Assembly: GCA_026929865.2 (NCBI GenBank)
Contig: CM049403.1
Coordinates: 4,767,501 to 4,831,500, forward strand
From: Hyperoplus lanceolatus
Lineage: Eukaryota; Chordata; Actinopteri; Uranoscopiformes; Ammodytidae
Direction: 5' to 3'
Length of the DNA: 64,000 nt
Shown: positions 56,801 to 64,000 of the stretch, piece after piece
Layout: the number at the start of each line of letters is the position of its first letter
Numbering within the stretch: the first letter of the stretch is position 1
Notes under the pieces: model-generated
Database searches by the model: none
Told to the model about the DNA's origin: nothing
What the model saw: the letters and a program-made list of their open reading frames with translations, nothing else
Position numbers and translations under genes: made by a program

Positions 56801-59800
56801 TTTCTTTTTTACTTTTGTTGAGAAAACAATGCATATCCTGCCGTAACAGGTAGCAGTACAGTGATGCAGGATCTAAACTCTGGTCATAATCGGTTGCTAA
56901 ACTTGATCTGAGTCATCATATTACAATATGTTTTCTGTTTGGCAATAGCACACTGTTCATTTGACTTGACCTTAAACTGTTCTTCTGGTAAAGTAAAAAC
57001 ACAATATCACGTCACTTTTCACCGCACGTTTTATAGCTACTTCAATTTCAGCCACGGCCACTTTACTGTTAGTCAGAGAACACATCATGTTGTAACCAAA
57101 ACGTTCACTTGGCATTGACTCTGTTTACACTATTTACTTTTTATTATTATTTCAGGTATATCCTTTTCAGTATGAGTAGTGAGCATTGACTACTCGGCAT
57201 GTCTACAACTAATCTATTAACCTGAGAAACGAAGGGGGCCTCAATTATGGATCGTGTTGGCAGTTTTCTCCCTTGCATTCTCTCCAACTGCTAAACAGTA
57301 AAGATAATATAAAAAGGGCCCACGGTGGGATAAGAGGTTAAGAGTTTTTGTTAAAAAAAAAAAGAAAAATCCTGGATCTAATTAAAATTCTTAACATTCC
57401 ACTCATAGCTCAGGGTATGCTCAAGGTCTTGGTGGACTTAAAGTCCTTAGTCTCAATAAATTTATATAATCCTGTTTTACACAACACAGCTGGGCATGCA
57501 CGCTGTACGCATGTTTTCCTCTGCCAGGATCGCATTTTATTTGGAAGGGAATATTGTTTGCTCTTAAAGCAGCACTAACCAGACACACTGCAACAATGTC
57601 TTTGTCTCACACGCTGCGATAAACCACCCGCAGGTAAACAGGTTTTACCAATTTACGGAATCGTTTGAGTGAAAACATTGTGGGCTTGATTTGATGGTTT
57701 TAGGATGGGCTCAACTTGTGGAGCAGAGATGACTTGTAGAGAATGGAACACTGGCTCATGGGAGGAAAACAAATACACTCAACAAAAATATAAACGCAAC
57801 ACTTTTGTTTTTGCTCCCATTTTTCAAGAGATGGACTTAAAGATCTAAAATTCATTCCAGATACACAATATTACCATTTCTCTCAAACATTGTTCACAAA
57901 TCTGTCTAAATGTGTGATAGTGAGCACTTCTGCTTTGCTGAGATAATCCATCCCACCTCACAGGTGTGCCACATCAAGTTGCTGATCTGACATCATGATT
58001 AGTGCACAGGTGTGCCTTAGACTGTCCACAATAAAAGGCCACTCTGAAATGTGCATTTTTTTGCTTTATTAGGGGTCTGGGGACTCAGAACCAGTCAGTA
58101 TCTGGTGTGACCACCATTTGCCTCATGCAGTGCAACACATCTTCTTTGCATAGAGTTTATCAGATTGTCAATTGTGGCCTGTGGAATGTTGGTCCACTCC
58201 TCTTCAATGGCTGTGCGAAGTTGCTGGATATTAGTGGGAAGTGGTGCACGCTGTTGTATACGCCGGTCAAGCACATCACAAACATGCTCAATGGGTGACA
58301 TGTCCGGTGAGTATGCTGGCCATGCAAGAACAGGGACATTTTCAGCTTCCAAGAATTGTGTACAGATCCTTGCAACATGGGGCCGTGCATTATCTTGCTG
58401 AAACGTGAGGTGATGTTCATGGATGTATGGCACAACAATGGGCCTCAGGATCTCATCACGGTATCTCTGTGCATTCAAAATGCCATCAATAAAATGCACC
58501 TGTGTTCTTCGTCCATAACAGATGCCTGCCCATACCATAACCCCACCACCACCGTGGGCCACTCGATCCACAACATTGACATCAGCAAAGCGCCCACCCA
58601 CACGACCCCACACACGCTGTCTGCCATCTGCCCTGAACAATGTAAACCGAGATTCATCCGTGAAGAGAACACCTCTCCAACGTCCCAGACGCCATCGAAT
58701 GTGAGCATTTGCCCACTCAAGTCTGTTACGGCGACGAGCTGGAGTCAGGTCAAGACCCCGATGAGGACGACGAGCATGCAGTTGAGCTTCCCTGAGACAG
58801 TTTCTGACAGTTTGTGCAGATATTGTTTGGTTATGCAAACCAATTGTTTCAGCAGCTGTCTCAGTGGCTGGTCTCAGACGATCTTGGAGGTGAACCTGCT
58901 GGATGTGGAGGTCCTGGGCTGGTGTGGTTACATGTGGTCTGCGGTTGTGAGGCCGGTTGGATGTACTGCCATATTCTGTGAAACGCCTTTGGAGACGGCT
59001 TATGGTGGAGAAATGAACATTCAATGCACGAGCAACAGATCTGGTTGACATTCCTGCTGTCAGCATGCCAATTTGCACGCTCCCTCAATGCTTGTGGCAT
59101 CTGTGGCATTTTGCTGTGAGACCGAACTGCACATTTCAGGGTGGCCTTTTATTGTGGACAGCCTAAGGCACACCTGTGCACTAATCATGATGTCAGATCA
59201 GCATCTTGATTTGGCACACCTGTGAGGTGGGATGGATTATCTCAGCAAAGCAGAAGTGCTCACTATCACACATTTAGACAGATTTGTGAACAATGTTTGA
59301 GAGAAATGGTAATATTGTGTATCTGGAATGAATTTTAGATCTTTAAGTCCATCTCTTGAAAAATGGGAGCAAAAACAAAAGTGTTGCGTTTATATTTTTG
59401 TTGAGTGTAGTTTCAGCTTCTTTTCTCTCTGTGGAGGTCAGGATTTTTGGAAGTATGAGTATGAAATATGGAGTAATAATTGATGAGGAAGAGCAGAAAA
59501 GTGGGTCAGTGCGTGCCCTTTGGTGTAAATGCCAAATATTAGCTATTACACATTGTTTGACTGAGGAAAACTGATTATTTGTTTTTCCCCAAACTATAAA
59601 GCAACATTTAAAACATACCACAAGCTCAGAAGGAAGAGTACTTCCTCCGAAATGCTCCTTTCACACTCTACAGCCATGTGAACGACTCTGTTCAGCTGTA
59701 CTTAAGGGGAGCAGTTATTTGAGCTAAATGCTAACTGTAGGTGACTTGCCAAAGGTGACAGGCTGATGTTTGCTGCGTAAGTGTAGTGTGTTAACATGCC

Positions 59801-62800
59801 AATATTAGCTAACTTACCATAAACACAAAATATTGATGAGGTTGATAGATATTTGGTCATAAACCAAAGTATTAGAATACATTAAATTTTTTATCTGATC
59901 ATGGAGCTACATAAAAGGTCAAGGGAACACCAAATTGGTTCCAAATCATCATCGTGAGGGGAACATTAATGTCTGTACCCAATCTCATTTCACTCTGCCT
60001 AGTGCCTATACGTTGTCAATACATTTGCCCTTCATAGAGGCACAACGCTGGCTTGCCTATATTTACATTGAGATGCCACATACAGTGAGCACCATATGGA
60101 CAGAGCCCTGTGATATTTCTTATCTAAAGGCAAAAGGCACATACGTATGCTTAAAACACATGACTTATTTAAGACAAATTCAACCGCAAACAACATGAAA
60201 AACAAAGGCCAAATTTGGGTGAGTTAATGCGGTTCCTGGCATCTTGTCAAACTACAATGCCCACGGCAATACACGAGGTCTGAGTTCAGTGCCATGTCAG
60301 CAACACTGCACAGGACATCTGTCAGCAAAAAGAGATACATTGCTCACCCCTCATCACCACCACATCCTTCCCTTCACGGCCCACACAGAGACATGGGGCT
60401 ATTTTCGAGGACACTGCGGCATCCAGGATGGCTGGAGTTTGACTGATTATTGCCTGGAGGAAGATGGTAAACAAAGCACACGATGTGGCCCGTGCTGATA
60501 GGGCGACCAATGGGAACAATGCAGTGTAAATCTCCCCCACTTAAAGTTGTGTGAATGCTGCCTTCATTTGCCCTTTATTGTTTTTGTTTCTTGACACTGT
60601 TTGTTGTTTTTCTGTACATTATTCAAATATTTAGTCAATGTGGAGCCAAGTTTCCTGTTATGTTATGTGGAATCAAAGCCAGACTATTGTGTAGCTCGAC
60701 GTGGTCGCACAGATGTCCTGGCAAGTCGTTGATGTTGAAGACACAAATTGTTTGTACAAACAGCAAAGTATGGCAGCAGTAATTGTCAGTGAAATTCTTA
60801 AGAAGTCTCTCAGCCTCCCATCAGCTGACAACTGTAAGGCATCTATAAACTTGCTGATATTAACTTGGGAAACATTTGAGTCCGTCAATTCCATTTTGCC
60901 TGCTGCCTGATATACCTTTTTATTTGACTGAAATCCCTTTTTTTTGCCCCAGAGCAGGATGGGAAATAATCATCTCAAAAGGAATCTAGTTGTTTTGCAA
61001 GACATTGTAGTCTGTCACTAAAAACTCAGTGACTTATGACGGATTGTCTTTAGTTGAGATGGTTTCAGACTTAAGTCTTCTAGTGTATGCTAGGCATCTA
61101 TTTCTGAAGACTTAGTAAATGTCACACAGTTTAAACGTATTCAAGCAAATGTAATGTAGTGAGAATGAGTTTCCAGTGTCAGTAAAACTGGGCTCTTTTG
61201 TTCCCTATTTTAAACCCAGTTACCTACTGTAAATGCATGAGTCAGTGATTCAATTTCTCTACAAAATACACTACCATATCAGGACCAGCTCGGGAATCTA
61301 GCCAGCCTTCATAAAAACACTCAGTCCGCTATTACTGAAAAATGAAAAGGGGCTTTTGATTAGGGCTATCTGGGCTCTGGATTTCTGTGCTGAGGATTGA
61401 GACCATATAACACGTAATGGTCCGTAAATGTACACATACCTCTGTGATTGAGTCATATGCCCCCTCCACCCCCCTCTCACAGGTTGAGCGGAGGACTGAT
61501 AATCAGCTGCAGAGCTGAGCTTTTGTGTGCTAATGTGCCAACTGCCAAGCAAGTTCTCGCTGCTTTTTTCCAAACTGAACACACTGTGCTGCCTTGCACC
61601 TCTCATATCTGACTGTGTGCGTCAGCGTGAGGACAGCACTGACCTTATAGCGCTCGGCATAGCTGACACATTCAGAGACCTTTGCTGTAGCTCTGCTTCT
61701 CTCACTTTAACGTATATTATGTGGCCCTTCTCCGAGCGGGGAGATACACCAACACTAGCAGTTGCTGACTACAGTGCACTGTACTCTGCTTACAGCACTT
61801 CCCTTCGACACAAGTGTTATTCCAGGTGTCTGCCATCAAACAAACACAGTACAGTTTGTTTTTACACCATGCCACTGGCTTGGACAGTAACATTTTGAAG
61901 TATATTTAAGGCTTTTGATCCTTGTCTTCTTTAGAAACTGGCCTAGCTGCCTGCTGTTAACTTTGATACACTTTGTGTTTCCTCTGTCACTGTTACCCTA
62001 TAAAATATATACAGAATGTCAGCAAGAGACTGGTTGCTATTCGGTGCATTTCTTTGCATGTCCCATGAGCATTCTATTAAATGTAAGACTGATTTATGTA
62101 ACTCAACTAAAATACAGATTGAATTCATAATTGGATTATAGTTTCTAATATTAATCTAATGAATCATCTTTTGGAAAGTATTTTTATTTAAATAAAAATA
62201 GCATTTTGAACTTGCACACAAAATATGCTGAAGTCTTTTAAAAGTTTCTCATGAGTGGAAAGCTATATAATTTAAATATTTGTCTTCCTTTCTCTAAAGG
62301 TGAAGTGTTTAATATAGCAGTATGTTGGCATCATTCAGTGGTGAAACACTCTGTTTCTAACCCTCCTGTTTGGAGAATTCAAAAATCTATGGTGGCCTCC
62401 TTAGTTACTAAAGATGTTATTATCCTGCTACTGCCTCAAGTCTTTCTAGAATAGCAAATTATAAGGTGGTGAAGATGTATTTAATTATTTATTTGATAGT
62501 ACTTCCAACAGGTGCATTTCCGGTGGATACCCACTACATGGGAAAAACGCGAATGGCTGTTGGTGCAACATGGCAAGAATTAGATGTAACATACACACAC
62601 ACAAACACATACAAACAAACAAACACACACACAGTACACGAGCTAGAACAAAAGGTCACATCAGAGGAATCGGCACTACAATAGGCTTTTAAGCCTACAG
62701 TAAACATCAGGCTTTTGTTTATCACATTATACTGAGTAGCATTAGTAGAGGAGCACCAAGGATAGGTCGTCTGAGGTTGCGTAATCTCTTTCACAACACT

Positions 62801-63710
62801 GTGATGGGAACTTATTGGCACCTTGTATTTTGGCACCAACGTATAAACTGTATATTCACTATGCGCGGGTGGATAATCTGATGATGAATACAAATATTAT
62901 GCGCCGCCATGTGCATGGCACAATCCACTGGTGTGCTGTACCTTGGCCCCTTCTGTCTCCTCATGCTAGCTTCTACATTCCAATGGCAGAGGCTCATTGT
63001 GACATATTAGTTTCTCCTGAATTCCCACACCTATCCCACAGATTGCACAAGACTCCTTCCTCTCATATTAATTCAAACACAAAGGTTGATGTGGGGCACC
63101 CAGTAGCTCAACTGGTAGGGTGCATGTCTTTCCCTTCCCATTTCAGCCTGTCTCGCTCTCCTATCAAATAACAATAAAAATGCCTAAATTGGATTTGCTA
63201 TAATAAGCTGGACTGCACTGCAAGATAAAAGCTGTGGTTGAAAATTGGTGTTAGTATCTCACTGGAATTTGTCTAGACATATACTGTGTGCAACATACAA
63301 ATCATTAAGCCACCATAACTACCTACTGCAACTTTGTCAGCTTACTTCTGACTCTTAACGCTAAGTCATAATCAGAGAGGCTCAATGTATTATTCTTATG
63401 GGAGGAAACTTTCAGAGCGATGGTTTAAGATTGCCAGAATGTCCTGAACCGTAGTAGATAACCACTTGGCTAACTAGCTGGCTTGTTGCAATCCTCTGAT
63501 CACTGTAAAATGGTGTTCTGTTGATCCTCAGTTTTAACCATCTGCTGTGTTTGTGCTCTAGGTTGAGGAGGGCAGCAAGGCGGCGGCCGTGGGTCTCCAG
63601 GTGGGAGACGAGCTCGTCAACATCAACGAGATTCCCCTGAGTGGCTACAGACAGGAGGCCATCTGCCTGGTGAAAGGCTCCCACAAGACCCTCAGTGTGG
63701 TGGTGAAAAG
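53890..63710 (+). CDS. SHROOM2: SHROOM2, PDZ-domain exons (3'-partial)
   Basis: Actin-binding scaffold that recruits Rho kinase to apical junctions and pigment-cell cytoskeleton. Two coding exons are in the window: 53890-54096 (ATG in good context, CATCACCATGG) and 63562-63710, joined in phase 0. A variable N-terminus of about 35 residues precedes the PDZ domain: [29 protein letters not shown], then [40 protein letters not shown] and [19 protein letters not shown] is the Shroom-family carboxylate-binding loop. EEGSKAAAV and [17 protein letters not shown] are nearer SHROOM2 than SHROOM3 or SHROOM4, and the Xp22 neighbours agree. The ASD1 and ASD2 domains lie to the right of the window. Intron 2 is 9.5 kb. 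Confidence 0.9.
55221..55264 (-). repeat. LINE 3' tail fragment
   Basis: TTATCCTTTATTTTACCAGG followed by CAAGAATTGCTTGAGATCAA resembles the terminal part of the antisense LINE at 13728 (TTAACCTTTATTTCACCAGG). It is the tail only. Confidence 0.5.
55367..55402. repeat. Degenerate telomere-like (CCCTAA) tract
   Basis: CCCTAACTCTAACCCTAACC then ATAACCATTACCGTAAC. These are imperfect hexamer units that decay into related motifs, in SHROOM2 intron 2. Confidence 0.65.
57776..59407 (-). mobile_element. Tc1/mariner transposon, copy 2, inverse orientation
   Basis: It has the same family and layout as the element at 10570-12200: CACTCAACAAAAATATAAAC at the left, TA at both flanks (57774-57775 and 59408-59409), inverted ends 57776-58055 and 59128-59407 of 280 bp each. 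The length is 1632 bp, one more than copy 1. The transposase reads on the minus strand. By eye the two copies differ at scattered single bases only. It lies in SHROOM2 intron 2, antisense to the gene. Confidence 0.97.
58095..59109 (-). pseudogene. Tc1 transposase, one early frameshift (copy 2)
   Basis: The ATG is the complement of 59107-59109 and opens [12 protein letters not shown]. One extra base in the T-run at 59072-59074 (GCAAATTGG on the gene strand, GCAATTGG in copy 1) shifts the frame near codon 13. The rest is open for over 320 codons, with [14 protein letters not shown] and [10 protein letters not shown] (DD34E) intact to the TGA at 58095-58097. One more change is seen in the last motif, HVCDVLDRR for HVWDVLDRR in copy 1. 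Without the first helix-turn-helix start, little normal product is expected. Confidence 0.92.
59410..63561 (+). other. SHROOM2: SHROOM2 intron 2, right part
   Basis: No exon was recognised before the PDZ exon at 63562. Short CA/CAAA tracts occur near 62597-62633, and a SINE fragment lies at 63092-63186. Otherwise it is plain intronic sequence. Confidence 0.6.
63092..63186 (+). repeat. Short tRNA-derived SINE fragment
   Basis: GGGGCACCCAGTAGCTCAAC and TGGTAGGGTGCATG have a tRNA-like head with an A box (TAGCTCAACTGG, 63104-63115). The B-box part is missing. The tail CTGTCTCGCTCTCCTATCAA..AATAAAAATGCC resembles teleost SINE tails that end AAAGGCAAAAATGCC. This looks like an internally deleted copy. 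Confidence 0.6.
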
Positions 63711-64000
63711 GTAGGTAACCAATCCCCGTGCCCTTCCCCTCCTCCTACATCTACTGCTGTCACAAGTGCACAACACACACACCCCCTCTCAGCCTAACAG
63801 GTCCCCATGGTAACATTTCCTTACAAACCAAGGCTACGGAGGAGTGCAATGCAGACGTAAGGTCCCGGCTCTGCCAGCAGTTTTATCTCGCTGTAGAGTA
63901 GTGTCAGTAGTCCTTTTCGAGCATTTTCTGAGGGTTTTCCTTAGCCGTCACAGTTGAGTTACTCGGTGGCTGGACGGTCCTGTTTTGCCACGTTTTTAAG
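63711..64000 (+). other. SHROOM2: Start of SHROOM2 intron 3
   Basis: It begins with the donor GTAGGT after AAAAG. No further exon is seen before the window ends. Confidence 0.7.

Larger units (their letters stand above)
54097..57775 (+). other. SHROOM2: SHROOM2 intron 2, left part
   Basis: No exon or RNA gene recognised. It holds a LINE tail (55221-55264) and a degenerate telomere-like tract (55367-55402). The many short open frames show no family likeness. Confidence 0.6.

Overview
This window is vertebrate nuclear DNA, almost certainly from a ray-finned (teleost) fish. It has split genes with GT-AG introns, long CA/CT/ATT microsatellites, several Tc1 elements, TIR-bounded MITEs, and fish-type LINE and SINE tails. 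The genes are orthologues of human Xp22 genes. No operon, CRISPR array, rRNA gene or complete canonical tRNA gene was seen, and no old virus copy was recognised.

Layout. (1) 1-21246, plus strand: CDKL5, a serine/threonine kinase, present from the exon carrying the ATP-site lysine to its stop codon. The first exons lie left of the window. The 15 exons keep one reading frame (969 codons including stop), and the protein ends like the mammalian brain isoform. (2) 23802-29779, minus strand: RS1 (retinoschisin), tail-to-tail with CDKL5, six exons. Exon 3 is greatly enlarged and codes an acidic pentapeptide repeat and a proline run. (3) 31934-44643, plus strand: AP1S2, the sigma-1B subunit of adaptor complex AP-1, with a non-coding first exon, a CCAAT-rich promoter and a 9-nt microexon. 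(4) 48336-51183, minus strand: SYAP1, complete in nine exons. (5) From about 51.4 kb to the right edge, plus strand: the 5' end of SHROOM2 (PDZ domain only), sharing a short divergent promoter region with SYAP1.

Mobile DNA. Two nearly identical 1.63-kb Tc1 elements with 280-bp inverted ends lie 47 kb apart in opposite orientations (10570-12200 and 57776-59407). Each transposase has one different lesion. Two internally deleted Tc1 relics of other families sit side by side at 42237-43975. Three partial LINEs lie in introns: jockey-group copies at 5.4-7.5 kb and 13.7-14.5 kb, and an L1/Tx1-like copy at 26.9-28.2 kb. Several MITEs and tRNA-derived SINE pieces fill other introns.

The five host genes do not form a pathway. 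They cover neuronal kinase signalling, retinal adhesion, vesicle coats, a BSD-domain signalling protein and the apical cytoskeleton, and are linked by conserved synteny. No clearly new system was found. The best leads are the RS1 exon-3 expansion, the AP1S2 microexon, the RS1 promoter palindrome, and the repeat insertions close to CDKL5 splice sites. All calls come from reading the sequence and remembered family sequences; no alignment or expression data were available.
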